A stretch of 64,000 bases of DNA from Pseudomonadota bacterium (GTDB lineage: Bacteria > Desulfobacterota > Desulfobulbia > Desulfobulbales > Desulfocapsaceae): the NCBI GenBank assembly GCA_018821985.1, contig JAHJKP010000044.1, positions 1-64,000 of the forward strand. Direction: 5' to 3'. The position numbers and the translations under genes were made by a program. The notes below the pieces were generated by a model that made no database searches, was not told the DNA's origin, and saw only the letters and a program-made list of their open reading frames with translations. Below are positions 36,473 through 45,638 of this stretch, one piece after another (position 1 is the stretch's first letter; every line of letters begins with the position of its first letter).

Positions 36473-37360
36473 ATGCATGTCCTTGATCTCGTTCATTCCG
36501 GAGTGAAGCAGCTTGAATCGGCAGGTATTGAGCAAGCTGCACTTGAGGTTGAGCTGCTTTTGGGCTTCTGTCTTGGGAAAAACAGGGCTGGGCTGTTCTT
36601 GGCGGCAGCAGAAGAGGTGGATGGTTGTCAGGAACAGCAATTTCGATCCCTTCTAGATCGTCGGGCAGCACATGAACCCTCTGCCTATATCTTAGGCGAA
36701 AGAGAGTTCTGGTCGCTTCCTTTCTTAGTGACTCCTGCTGTTCTTATTCCCAGGCCAGAGACAGAGTTCCTTCTGGAGACGGTCCTTGCTGTAGTCAGGA
36801 ATGGAAAATGGCAACCAGGCCCTGTCCTGGATCTTTGTTGTGGCAGTGGCGTTATTGGTATTATCCTTGCCCTGGAAATGGGTCGACCCGTGACATCGGT
36901 TGATCTTTCTGCGCCAGCCTTACGTGTTGCCCGCCAGAATGCGAGAAGGCATCAGGTTGCTGATCGACTTTCCTTGGTGCAGGCAGATCTGCTCAGCGCG
37001 TTTTCCCCCCGGCCTCTTTTTTCACTAGTGGTTTCCAATCCTCCCTATGTGAGTAAAGAGGAGCTGCAAGATGGATTACAACCGGAGGTGATGCGTTATG
37101 AGCCCTATCTGGCGCTTAATGGTGGAGTATGCGGTCTGGAAATTATTCGACGGATACGAAAGACTTTGCCCCAAATGCTGAGACCGAGTGGTGAATTTTT
37201 TATGGAGATTGGTGCAGATCAGGGCCAGGCAGTGATTCAGCTTTTTAACTCTGATGATGGCGCAAAAATATTTGAACGGGTTGAGCTGCTCCAGGATTAT
37301 AGTGGCCGGGACAGGGTCTTGCATGCCAAGATGGTGAGGCACCTCCTTGTTCAAGAATAA
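36473..37360 (+). CDS. prmC: Release factor glutamine N5-methyltransferase
   Basis: The 295-residue enzyme methylates the GGQ glutamine of release factors with S-adenosylmethionine. It has the HemK N-terminal helical domain, the linker IPRPETEFL, the AdoMet motif VLDLCCGSGVIGI and the glutamine-binding NPPY (VVSNPPYVSKEEL) near residue 195. The start ATG 36473 fits family length; a TTG at 36440 extends the frame by 11 codons. Pairing with prfA is typical. Confidence 0.94.
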   Translation: MHVLDLVHSGVKQLESAGIEQAALEVELLLGFCLGKNRAGLFLAAAEEVDGCQEQQFRSLLDRRAAHEPSAYILGEREFWSLPFLVTPAVLIPRPETEFLLETVLAVVRNGKWQPGPVLDLCCGSGVIGIILALEMGRPVTSVDLSAPALRVARQNARRHQVADRLSLVQADLLSAFSPRPLFSLVVSNPPYVSKEELQDGLQPEVMRYEPYLALNGGVCGLEIIRRIRKTLPQMLRPSGEFFMEIGADQGQAVIQLFNSDDGAKIFERVELLQDYSGRDRVLHAKMVRHLLVQE

Positions 37361-37520
37361 CTGTAACATTGGAATTTGCCGTGACCAGCAGTCACTCTTC
37401 ATCCATCCTTGGAGCGAGCGACTCTTGAGCCTGCATACTGTGCGTAAGGAGCTGTAAGGAAATGATTATAAACAAAATGGTTACTTGGTAACGGCTTCAA
37501 AGAGGGAGATGAACAGGTAA

Positions 37521-38789
37521 ATGGAAAAACTTATTATTGAAGGCGGAAAGCCCTTGTACGGTACAGTGCGGATCAGTGGCGCCAAGAATGCTGCCCTGCC
37601 GCTGATTGCCGCCACCCTCTTGGCAGAGGGAATTCATACACTGAACAATGTTCCCGACCTGCGTGATACCCGGACGATTCTTCGTCTGCTTGAATCTCTG
37701 GGCATCACCTGGGAAAGACAGGGGGCAACCCTGAGAATTGATTCCACCAATCTTACCTATTCCGAGGCCTCCTATGACCTGGTAAAAACCATGCGGGCCT
37801 CGGTTCTGGTCTTAGGCCCACTTCTGGCCCGTCTTGGTAAGGCTAAGGTCTCCCTACCCGGAGGCTGCGCCATTGGGGCCAGGCCTATTGATTTTCATAT
37901 CAAGGGGTTTGAGCAGTTAGGAGTGACCTGCCGTCTTGAGCAGGGGTATGTTGATGCGGAGATTGACGGACGGATGCAGGGGAGTACCATTTTTTTTGAT
38001 GTTCCATCGGTTACCGGTACTGAAAATCTGGTCATGGGTGCAGCGCTTGCGCAAGGAACAACGATTATTAAGAATGCGGCGCGGGAGCCCGAGATCGGCA
38101 ATCTTGTCGATATGTTGACGGTCATGGGTGCAGAGATTGAAGGGCGTGGTACGGACAGGCTGATCATTCATGGGGTGGAGAGACTGTATGCCGCTGAAAG
38201 TGAGATTATCCCCGATCGGATCGAGACCGGAACTTATCTGATTGCGGTTGCCGCCACAGGTGGAGAGGTTACTGTGACTGATTGTAACCCCATGCATCTC
38301 CCATCCCTGCTCGACAAGTTACGAGCGGCAGGGATGGAGGTCAAGGAGTCGGAAAGTGCAATTTCCTTAGATGCCACGGGAGGAAAAAAGATCAAGGGTG
38401 TTGATATTACAACCATGCCCTACCCTGGTTATCCAACGGATTTACAGGCCCAGTTCATGGCCTTGATGGCCCTGAGTGATGGAGTCTCTCTTGTTCATGA
38501 AACGATCTTTGAGAACAGATTCATGCATGTGGCTGAGTTGCACCGGATGGGAGCGGATATCACCATAGATGGTCATACAGCCTTGGTCAAGGGGATGGGT
38601 AGGGCCGGTTTTCATGGTGCCCCGGTTATGGCAACTGATCTGCGGGCAAGCTCGTCACTGGTCATTGCAGGCCTTGCGGCAGAGGGCAGAACCGAGATTT
38701 CCAGAATTTATCATCTGGAGCGAGGCTATGAACAGATGGTCGAGAAATTGACGGCCTTGGGAGCTACAGTCTGGAAAGAAGAGGAGTAA
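37521..38789 (+). CDS. murA: UDP-N-acetylglucosamine 1-carboxyvinyltransferase
   Basis: The 422-residue enzyme transfers enolpyruvyl from PEP to UDP-GlcNAc, the first committed step of peptidoglycan synthesis. It has the N-terminal [20 protein letters not shown] substrate loop, the catalytic Cys in [15 protein letters not shown] near 117 (so fosfomycin-sensitive type) and the C-terminal [17 protein letters not shown]. Length matches E. coli MurA (419). A bidirectional terminator follows. Confidence 0.96.
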   Translation: MEKLIIEGGKPLYGTVRISGAKNAALPLIAATLLAEGIHTLNNVPDLRDTRTILRLLESLGITWERQGATLRIDSTNLTYSEASYDLVKTMRASVLVLGPLLARLGKAKVSLPGGCAIGARPIDFHIKGFEQLGVTCRLEQGYVDAEIDGRMQGSTIFFDVPSVTGTENLVMGAALAQGTTIIKNAAREPEIGNLVDMLTVMGAEIEGRGTDRLIIHGVERLYAAESEIIPDRIETGTYLIAVAATGGEVTVTDCNPMHLPSLLDKLRAAGMEVKESESAISLDATGGKKIKGVDITTMPYPGYPTDLQAQFMALMALSDGVSLVHETIFENRFMHVAELHRMGADITIDGHTALVKGMGRAGFHGAPVMATDLRASSSLVIAGLAAEGRTEISRIYHLERGYEQMVEKLTALGATVWKEEE

Positions 38790-38820
38790 GCTCCGGATAA
38801 AGGAAAATTGGGATTTCAAT

Positions 38821-38854
38821 AAAAAAAAGCCGCTCATATGAGCGGCTTTTTTTT
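38821..38854. terminator. Bidirectional terminator between murA and the NrfD gene
   Basis: An exact 34-base palindrome: eight A, GCCGCTCAT, then ATGAGCGGC and eight T. The A and T runs on both sides suit termination of murA (plus) and the NrfD operon (minus). Confidence 0.92.
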
Positions 38855-39037
38855 ATTTGACTGAAAAAGTAATCAGGCCGTTATTCTGACATAACCATAA
38901 TATTAAAGTGATGTAACGGTATAAGGAACCCGGTCGCTTTTCATCCTTGCATGGAGTGTCCGCGACACTCAGCCATCCCTGCCCTGCGTACGAAATAGGT
39001 CTCAATAGTATGGTTATTTCGTAAGAGTTTCTAAGAA

Positions 39038-40231
39038 TCAATGATGTTCTTTCTGGGTAAAAGTTTTGCCAAATATCCGTTCTCCCATAAGAAAACCAAA
39101 GGCAACAACACCGATACCACCAGCAATGACCCCAAATTCAAAGATGGAGGGGACATAGCTGAAATAGGATGGGAGACCATCCCATCCGAGATTCTGGGGA
39201 ACGATCTGTCCGGCAACAACAAGGTCATAACGGGCCACAAACTGTCCGACCAGAACGAGAAATCCGGCAAAGGCCATCATGCCAACATTCTCAAGCCGAG
39301 ACAGGATTATAAGCATCATGGGAATGAGAAGGCCAATGCACACCTCCACAACCCAAAAATTGATGGAGAGTGGCCCGCTGATCAGCGCATCTGCGGCGGT
39401 CCTTCCCAGTTCAGGTCCACCCACATAAAAACTGACCAGACGCCAGAACGTGGCAACTGTATAGAGAATGAGCACCAGGGTCATGGCCTTACCCGCACTT
39501 TTCACGCCGAGATGAACGGCATGACTCATCTTTTCCCCCCGGATCTTGTAGGCAAGAACATTGAAAAGGATTGTCGCGGCCGCGCCGGAGAGAAAGGCGG
39601 CAGTCAGGAAGTAGATGGGTAATTGCGCTCCATACCAGTAAGGGCGGGCTGGAAGAGTGGCAAAGACGCCACCGAGACAACTGTTGGCCAGGACCTCGGC
39701 AATTGCTCCAAATACGCCCAGGATCAGGGCAACACGGGCAAGTCCGGTAACGATTCCGGCAAACTCAATGATCATGCAACCTACGGCCAGACCGTAGAGT
39801 GTTCCCATCCACCAGATGTTTGAGGTGGGGTTGGGGGAGAGGATATTGTAGATCAGCATTCTGTGGGGACTGGCAATCTCCACCCCGATGGTGGCAAATG
39901 CGCCCATGATACAGATAATGGACATCCAGACCATCCGGTTGCTGATAATTCCCATACGAGTTCCGCCAAAGACATGGCTCATGGCGGCATAGATACATAA
40001 ACCCGTGGAGGTGATGGCCCAGAAGGCATAGGTGGAGATCAGCATGCCCCATGGCATTTCGCGGGTATTGTTGTAGATGATATGATGACCGAAAATAAAA
40101 GCGAGTACCCCGCAGCTGAGACCGACCACCGTCACAATCAGAAAAAAGATTGTCGCCCTGTTCATGCCAGGTGTTGCCAGACGTGGTTCAGCTGTCTCGG
40201 CAAATATGGCTGATATTGATTTGTTTGTCAT
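39038..40231 (-). CDS. NrfD/PsrC-family membrane quinone-interacting subunit
   Basis: The 397-residue protein has about ten hydrophobic helices spread over its length and the features of NrfD/PsrC/DmsC anchors, which exchange electrons with menaquinone but bind no cofactor. Examples are MLISTYAFWAITSTGLCIYA and the SLINFWVVEVCIGLLIP-like later helix. It is the last gene of a minus-strand trio after a TAT-exported FeS protein and a hexahaem cytochrome. The trio lacks a molybdopterin subunit, so it may act as a quinone:cytochrome oxidoreductase like Qrc/Act relatives, by inference. Confidence 0.85.
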   Translation of the reverse strand: MTNKSISAIFAETAEPRLATPGMNRATIFFLIVTVVGLSCGVLAFIFGHHIIYNNTREMPWGMLISTYAFWAITSTGLCIYAAMSHVFGGTRMGIISNRMVWMSIICIMGAFATIGVEIASPHRMLIYNILSPNPTSNIWWMGTLYGLAVGCMIIEFAGIVTGLARVALILGVFGAIAEVLANSCLGGVFATLPARPYWYGAQLPIYFLTAAFLSGAAATILFNVLAYKIRGEKMSHAVHLGVKSAGKAMTLVLILYTVATFWRLVSFYVGGPELGRTAADALISGPLSINFWVVEVCIGLLIPMMLIILSRLENVGMMAFAGFLVLVGQFVARYDLVVAGQIVPQNLGWDGLPSYFSYVPSIFEFGVIAGGIGVVAFGFLMGERIFGKTFTQKEHH

Positions 40232-40315
40232 TTTCTACTCCTGCAGATTTATTTTCTTCGACGAAGGGTGTCAGGGTGGTGTTCCATTTAACCCCATAAA
40301 GTCTGAATTTGGGTT

Positions 40316-41011
40316 TTAATGACCAGCCTGAGTGTCCTGGTGATCTTTTCCGTGGGCACCATCGTTTCCAGTCATTCGCTTATATCCCTTGACACCGACA
40401 TGACAGGTGTTGCAACGGGTATTCGAGGCAAATGCTGTGGCGCCATCGTGACATTTTCCACAGTATTTGCCATCATAGAGTGCCTGCATGGTAAAATTAT
40501 CGGTTTTCTCCGCTGCTCCTTTCTCCATGGCAAATGTGCCATCATGGCAGGCCTCACATTCCAATCCGAAATCTTCGGTGTGGGACTTATGGTAAAAAAC
40601 CACAGCCTTGACCGGCTTGGTCCAGACAATGGGTGCCTCTGGTGCCAATTCTTTGACGTCCATGTGGCAGGAGGAACACTGGCTATTTGTGGCAAAGGCT
40701 GTGTTTCCATCATGGCAGGAACCACAGAATTTCCCTTCAGCCATGGCCGTCATAGTCATTTTGCCGGTGGTCAGAACTGCGCCTGCTTCCATGGTAAAGA
40801 GCTCGTCATGGCAGGCATCGCAAGCGAGGCCTGAATCCATTGTGTGTATCTTATGAGTGAAGGTTACCTTTGTTGGTTTTTCCCAGACAATGGGGGCCTC
40901 AGGACCATAACTGTCTTCATCATAAGCTTCTGCGGCAATTGAATTGGTGGCAAGGAAAGAAAATCCTGCCAGCAGGATGGCCACAATTGTTATTATTCTG
41001 TTTTGCATCAT
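40316..41011 (-). CDS. Periplasmic hexahaem c-type cytochrome (duplicated c7-like triheme)
   Basis: The 231-residue product has a Sec signal peptide (residues 1-27, ...LLAGFSFLATNSIAA) and six CxxCH haem motifs: CDACH, CGSCH, CSSCH, CEACH, CGKCH, CNTCH. The two halves (about 36-125 and 126-215) are clear repeats, each starting APIVW.KP.K, with an HK-x-H pair for distal haem ligands and three haems. That pattern is the c7-type triheme domain, duplicated. It lies between the FeS and NrfD genes and probably relays electrons between them and other periplasmic carriers. The C-terminal tail is His/Asp-rich. Confidence 0.93.
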   Translation of the reverse strand: MMQNRIITIVAILLAGFSFLATNSIAAEAYDEDSYGPEAPIVWEKPTKVTFTHKIHTMDSGLACDACHDELFTMEAGAVLTTGKMTMTAMAEGKFCGSCHDGNTAFATNSQCSSCHMDVKELAPEAPIVWTKPVKAVVFYHKSHTEDFGLECEACHDGTFAMEKGAAEKTDNFTMQALYDGKYCGKCHDGATAFASNTRCNTCHVGVKGYKRMTGNDGAHGKDHQDTQAGH

Positions 41012-41139
41012 TTATTTTCTCCTGCAAGTCTGCGAGTATTACGAGGGTGATTTTGCGACTACTCACGATGTTATGGGGTGTCGGCGAGTTTCTTTTCAGG
41101 GACTCACTTTCCCTTTAGTTTTCCCTGTATCGTTTTGTC

Positions 41140-41907
41140 TTATGCATTCATGTAAAAAACATTGGGCAATGCCCCGGTGTCGGGACGTAAGACCCAGATC
41201 TTGGTCTCAGGGGTGTGGAGTAAACGATAGATCTCTGTGGACTTGTCTTTCAGATCACCAAAGATTCTTACCCTGGCTGGACAGGCTGCGGCACAGGCTG
41301 TTTCCTTTTCACCTTCGGCCAGCCTAGTATCGATGCAGAAATTACATTTATCGATGGCATATTTCTCATGATTAAAATAACGGGCATTATAGGGACAGGC
41401 TGCCATGCATGTCTTGCAACCGATGCATTTTTTATAATCCATGACCACAATACCAGTCTCAGGGTCTTTATATGTTGCTTTGGTCGGACAGACTCTTACG
41501 CAGGGAGGCCGATTACAGTGGTTGCAGAGTACTGGCCTGAATTCTCGCTTTTCTGAACCGTTTTCAGTAGTAAGTCGTTCCTGGATTGCAGTTCTGTAGG
41601 CACCATGGCCGTCAGGCACATGGTTCGTCTGTTTGCAAGCTTCAACACATTTTTCACAGTCGATACATCGGTTTTGCCGCATGACCATGCTATAATGTTT
41701 GGGGTATGGATACTGGCCTTCAACCGGGATATCTAAATCTGGATTGATCTGACTGCTGGCATGAGATAGTGACGTCAGAGACAGCACCGACCCTCCCAGG
41801 AAAACACCAGTAACTGCAAGTCCCATTTTCAGGAATTTACGACGCTCCTCTAAAGGCAAATTTTCAATGCCTTCATTTTCTTCTTTTTCCAAGTCCTTGA
41901 TATCCAT
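41140..41907 (-). CDS. TAT-exported ferredoxin-like subunit with four [4Fe-4S] clusters
   Basis: The 255-residue protein begins with a twin-arginine signal (ERRKFLKMGLAVTGVFLGG, about 20-40) and carries four cysteine clusters: CIDCEKCVEACK, CNHCNRPPCVRVCP, CIGCKTCMAACP and CNFC...CAAACP. This is the HybA/PsrB/DmsB type of electron-transfer subunit. The start at 41907 follows AGGAGG; the frame extends upstream without similarity. It is the first gene of the trio with the hexahaem cytochrome and NrfD protein. No catalytic molybdenum subunit is adjacent, which is unusual for PsrB-like proteins. Confidence 0.92.
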   Translation of the reverse strand: MDIKDLEKEENEGIENLPLEERRKFLKMGLAVTGVFLGGSVLSLTSLSHASSQINPDLDIPVEGQYPYPKHYSMVMRQNRCIDCEKCVEACKQTNHVPDGHGAYRTAIQERLTTENGSEKREFRPVLCNHCNRPPCVRVCPTKATYKDPETGIVVMDYKKCIGCKTCMAACPYNARYFNHEKYAIDKCNFCIDTRLAEGEKETACAAACPARVRIFGDLKDKSTEIYRLLHTPETKIWVLRPDTGALPNVFYMNA

Positions 41908-42607
41908 TCTGAGCCTCCTATACTTGATACACCAAAAAAGTGTTTCGAAACGAGCCGGAGAATCAGATAAAATGTATCTTTTTCTCCGGCATATAAAGGT
42001 CGTTGCAGACGTTGCTGGTACAGGCTGCAAGCTGTTGCTATTCAATAGCTATGTATCTGTATATCTAGTGCGTTCAGTCGGTAAAGTGAATCTTCAGATT
42101 TTGGAGGATATTATTTAGCGAAGCTGAATACTGTGCAAAAAAGCTGCTACGTTTCATGCTAATCATGAAATAACTTGCCACATATCTGGAGCAATCATTG
42201 TCACTATATAAAACTTTTTTACTAACAGCAATCAAAAATGAATGAAAATTCATTTTTAATTGCTGTTAGTAACACTTTGATATTAAATAAATTTATTTCT
42301 ATACTGTTCAAGTGTGATATTGTCTTATGCTCGATACCATAATGAAATTTATATAAAAATATGGATTTCTGATAGTGGATTTTGTTGCAAAAGGGAGTAT
42401 TTATCTGTCATGTAAGACTTTGAAAGAAAAATCCGGTCGGAATGATAGAAGAACAGATAGGGAGTGACCAGCTCTTGATGATTCTTGACAGGTTTACTTT
42501 GTCTGGAGTATCTTTTTTGCTGTTGATGTATTATTGATCTGAAATGCTAAGTGTCATTAACATATAAAATATGACATAAAAGGAATTACCCTTTTAGGGG
42601 GAGAATT
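41908..42607. other. Divergent intergenic region with a large hairpin
   Basis: About 700 bases between the electron-transfer trio and the pentapeptide gene. It contains a 25-base-arm inverted repeat (42219-42272) and a promoter-like TTGACA at about 42486 with TATCTT 18 bases later. No protein gene is supported. Confidence 0.5.
42219..42272. repeat. Long imperfect inverted repeat
   Basis: Arms of 25 bases (42219-42243 and 42248-42272; for example TTACTAACAGCAAT with ATTGCTGTTAGTAA) differ at one position, around a 4-base loop GAAA. There is no T-run after either side, so it is not a standard terminator. Confidence 0.8.
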
Positions 42608-44062
42608 ATGGGTGCTTTGAAAAAAAATGTTCCAGCATTGCTGGTGAGTATTTTGGTCTTGAATTGGAATCATGTTACCTTTGCCGGGCAAGGGATTTCT
42701 CATGGTAGTGTGCAGGATAACAGGAAGCAACTGATTGAAACCAACAACTGTACAGGATGTGATCTTTCTGGTGTGAATCTTGACAGGGAAAATTTGACAG
42801 GTGCCAATCTGGAAGGGGCTAACCTGTCTAAAGTAAGATTACATCTTGCAACTTTGGCTAATGCCAACTTACGGAATACAGATCTGAGAGATGCCGAATT
42901 TGGTGGTTCTGATCTGGCAAACGCAGATCTTCGTGGTGCAGATCTGAGAGGTACTACCTTTGTTGGTGCCTATCTTGTTGGCGTTCAATTGGACAACAAT
43001 GTCGTCTTGAATCAACCGTCTGAAGAAAGTGTCTCTGGTAATGTTCCTGCTCAGAATATTAGTGAAGATCATTCTGTTGCAGCTGCCGGTGAGCAGGTAA
43101 AATCATCCGTTGTGCAAAAAAACGAAGGTGATGTTGATACATCTATACAGAATCAGCCATCTGAGATCACAAGAAATGTGGAAAATACTCCGGTTGAAGA
43201 GTCTGGTTTCTTTGCGAAAACCTTGGAGAGTGTAAAGGGGATGTTTGTATTTGGTGAACGTGATGAAAATAAAACTGGTGCAGAGAGTGCGGCTGAAACC
43301 GAAAAGTCTGATGGGGTGATTGAGGAAGCAACACCTGCTGTGGAGACAGTGCCAGAAAAGAATGTTGTCATAGATATCCCTCCTGTCAAAGAGGAAGAGT
43401 CGTCTGTTGCTGGAGGTGCTGAGGTTGTTGTTTCCCCAGAAAAACCAGGATTTTTTGATAAAACATTGGAGAGTGTGAAAAGCTTGTTTGGGCAGAGTGA
43501 AAGTGTCGGTAATGAAGCTGTGGCAGAAAAAGTAGCTGACGCTGGGAAGTCTGACGAGACAATTCATAAATCTGCTGTGGTTGAACAGGCGAGTGAGCCT
43601 CTGGTGGAAGCGCACTCTTCAGCAGCTCCAGTTGTTGTGGAAGAAAATCAGACAGCGGATAACGATCCAGTAGGTCTTGTAAAAAATGATGATATTCTTC
43701 AACAAGAGAAAGCGGAGTCAGCGGTTGAAATAGAGAAAAATATGCAACGTCTTCTTGATACTAAAGGTTGTTATGGATGCCGGCTCACAGGGGTAGATCT
43801 GACTGATAAAAATTTAGATGGCGTTGATCTCGAAGGTGCTGACCTGAGTGGAAGCAGACTGGAAGGTGCTGACCTTGAGAAGGCGAACTTGAAGGGAGCT
43901 ATACTGGTAGGGGCAAATCTCAGAAACGCGAATTTGGAGGGAGCTGATCTCTATAAAGCAAATCTTTCAGGGGCTGATTTAACCGGTTCCAAGTTAGACG
44001 GAACTCTGCTTGATGATGCTCAACTATCTGAAACTATTGGATATGAGAAGAAGATGGAATAG
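42608..44062 (+). CDS. Exported protein with two pentapeptide-repeat domains
   Basis: The 484-residue product has an N-terminal signal peptide (about 1-27, cut near TFAGQ). Two pentapeptide-repeat domains, at about 36-130 and 377-480, contain A(D/N)LxxA repeats such as LTGANLEGANL and LDGVDLEGADLSGS, folding as quadrilateral beta-helices. Each domain starts with a matching lead: QLIETNNCTGCDLSGVNL and RLLDTKGCYGCRLTGVDL. The acidic Ser/Glu/Val-rich linker holds a second duplication, SGFFAKTLESVKGMF and PGFFDKTLESVKSLF. Function is unknown; the periplasm or outside is the likely site. It sits alone with a GGGGGAG ribosome site. Confidence 0.85.
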   Translation: MGALKKNVPALLVSILVLNWNHVTFAGQGISHGSVQDNRKQLIETNNCTGCDLSGVNLDRENLTGANLEGANLSKVRLHLATLANANLRNTDLRDAEFGGSDLANADLRGADLRGTTFVGAYLVGVQLDNNVVLNQPSEESVSGNVPAQNISEDHSVAAAGEQVKSSVVQKNEGDVDTSIQNQPSEITRNVENTPVEESGFFAKTLESVKGMFVFGERDENKTGAESAAETEKSDGVIEEATPAVETVPEKNVVIDIPPVKEEESSVAGGAEVVVSPEKPGFFDKTLESVKSLFGQSESVGNEAVAEKVADAGKSDETIHKSAVVEQASEPLVEAHSSAAPVVVEENQTADNDPVGLVKNDDILQQEKAESAVEIEKNMQRLLDTKGCYGCRLTGVDLTDKNLDGVDLEGADLSGSRLEGADLEKANLKGAILVGANLRNANLEGADLYKANLSGADLTGSKLDGTLLDDAQLSETIGYEKKME

Positions 44063-44098
44063 TGAAATATGGAGGGACATAATGACTGTTCGCCATGT

Positions 44099-44137
44099 GA
44101 ATTCATGAGCTGACACATGGTGTCAGCTCGTGAATTC
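44099..44137. terminator. Hairpin between convergent genes
   Basis: An 18-base stem (44099-44116 with 44120-44137, one T/G change) with loop ATG, including GAATTC at both ends, lies between the pentapeptide gene stop and the response-regulator stop. It has no clean T-run, so terminator use is likely but not certain. Confidence 0.6.
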
Positions 44138-44143
44138 AGGGGA

Positions 44144-44734
44144 TTATTTTGGATATCTTGTAGGGTCAGTTTGTTCTAGCAGGTCTAGTACCTTATAAAT
44201 TCGTTCATAGGGTGGGTTTTGTTCATCGCGAAGAATTGATTCGATGCTCTCTATCCGGCTTTGTAATTCAGCGGTTCTGATCTCCAGATTTTGAATGGTT
44301 AGCGCCGCCGCACTTTCTGTTGTATCCATTGCCTGACTGAGATCCAGGGCGTTACGCATTATTGACTGAACATTGGCAATCTTTTCCAGGCGCAGAAACA
44401 GTTCATCAAAATTAATAGGTTTTTCCAAGTAGTCGGCAGCGCCTTTTTTCATTGCCTCAACTGCGGTATCAACTGACGAGTGAGCAGTGATCAGGATAAC
44501 CTCAATATTGGGGCTGATGCTTTTGGCAATGTCAAGAACTTCAATGCCGCCGATTGAGCCTGGCATCATCAGGTCGGTCAGGACCACATCAATATGCTGT
44601 TGGGGGAGAATCTTTCTTGCCTGATAACCATCTTCAGCGATCAACACCTCATACCCTTCTTTTTCAAGGCGTTTTTCCAGCATTCTTCTGATAACAGGAT
44701 CATCGTCAACAACGAGTATGGTCATATTTCTCAT
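44144..44734 (-). CDS. Response regulator with coiled-coil output
   Basis: The 196-residue product has a receiver domain (1-125; DDD 10-12, phospho-acceptor D54, conserved K in LEKP at about 104) and a helical tail (about 130-180) predicted to be a coiled coil, without a DNA-binding or enzymatic domain. It is the last gene of the cheA-cheW-cheB-cheR cluster and lies 14 bases after cheR, so it is a probable target of the CheA phosphorelay in place of a simple CheY. The partner of the coiled coil is unknown. Confidence 0.85.
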   Translation of the reverse strand: MRNMTILVVDDDPVIRRMLEKRLEKEGYEVLIAEDGYQARKILPQQHIDVVLTDLMMPGSIGGIEVLDIAKSISPNIEVILITAHSSVDTAVEAMKKGAADYLEKPINFDELFLRLEKIANVQSIMRNALDLSQAMDTTESAAALTIQNLEIRTAELQSRIESIESILRDEQNPPYERIYKVLDLLEQTDPTRYPK

Positions 44735-44748
44735 GCAAGAAGCCTCAT

Positions 44749-45585
44749 TTATTTTTTCTGATAAAAGATTGATCGTAAATGTCTCTTGGGTATAAAACGA
44801 GGACAGATACCAGTGAGTGATTCTGTGGAGCCAATGATGAGATAGCCGTCATCAGCTAAACTGTCAGCTATTTTATTGAAAAGTTTCTGGCGGTCGGGAA
44901 GGGTGAAATAGATAGCAACATTACGACAGAAAATGATGTCAAATTTACCAAGACCGGCAAAAGGCAGCATAAGATTAAGTTTTCTAAACTGGACCATGGC
45001 CCGGATTTCATCCTTAATTGTCCAGGAATCACCAAACATGGTAAAATAACGTTGCAGTTTATCACCAGGAAGTCCCCGTTCCATCTCAAATTTGTTGTAT
45101 TTCCCACGACTGGCTTGAGCAACTGCTCCATCTGAAATATCCGTGCCGAGAAGCTTGATGCTGTATTTGGAAATATTAGGAAGCATCTCTTTGATGATGA
45201 TAGCGATTGAGTAGAGTTCCTGTCCTGTTGATGAGGCGGCGCTCCATATCTTGAGATTGGTTTTCAGGGCCGGAGATCCCGGAGTACGGGCATCGATTAG
45301 TTCAGGTAGCAGCTTGTGCTGCAGGAGCTCAAAGGGACCTTTGTCGCGAAAAAAAAGGGTTTCATTGGTGGAGATGGCATCAATGATTTTACGTTCAATA
45401 ATCTTGCTGGGTTCAGTTTTGGCCTTCTGGTAGAGCTCCTTGTAGGTATTGCAGCCATGTTCGCTGGCGATGGAACCCAAGCGTGTTTCAAAGAGGTAAG
45501 ATTTGCTCTGGTCAAGATATATTCCCGATATGTCGTGAATATATTGAGCAACAAGCTTCAGTTCGTCTGGTGATATCTTTAACAT
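44749..45585 (-). CDS. cheR: Chemotaxis protein methyltransferase CheR
   Basis: The 278-residue enzyme methylates glutamates of chemoreceptors using S-adenosylmethionine. It has the all-helical N-terminal CheR domain (about 1-75, with SYLFETRLGSIASE) and the AdoMet-binding domain with KIWSAASSTGQELYSIAI and IIFCRNVAIYF. Length is as in E. coli (286). It follows cheB by 53 bases in the same operon; no receptor gene is present in the window. Confidence 0.94.
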   Translation of the reverse strand: MLKISPDELKLVAQYIHDISGIYLDQSKSYLFETRLGSIASEHGCNTYKELYQKAKTEPSKIIERKIIDAISTNETLFFRDKGPFELLQHKLLPELIDARTPGSPALKTNLKIWSAASSTGQELYSIAIIIKEMLPNISKYSIKLLGTDISDGAVAQASRGKYNKFEMERGLPGDKLQRYFTMFGDSWTIKDEIRAMVQFRKLNLMLPFAGLGKFDIIFCRNVAIYFTLPDRQKLFNKIADSLADDGYLIIGSTESLTGICPRFIPKRHLRSIFYQKK

Positions 45586-45638
45586 GCTGTCAGAAGTGTG
45601 ATCATAGAGAGAAGGGGAACTTTGTTTTTTTATGAGTG

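Noticed and set aside
40316-41907. Assignment of the electron-transfer trio to nitrite reductase (Nrf) or polysulfide reductase
   Set aside because: No pentahaem NrfA and no molybdopterin PsrA gene is present; the NrfD fold is shared by many complexes.
42046-42607. Search for a CRISPR array or tandem repeats in the large intergenic region
   Set aside because: Only one inverted repeat was seen; no regularly spaced direct repeats.
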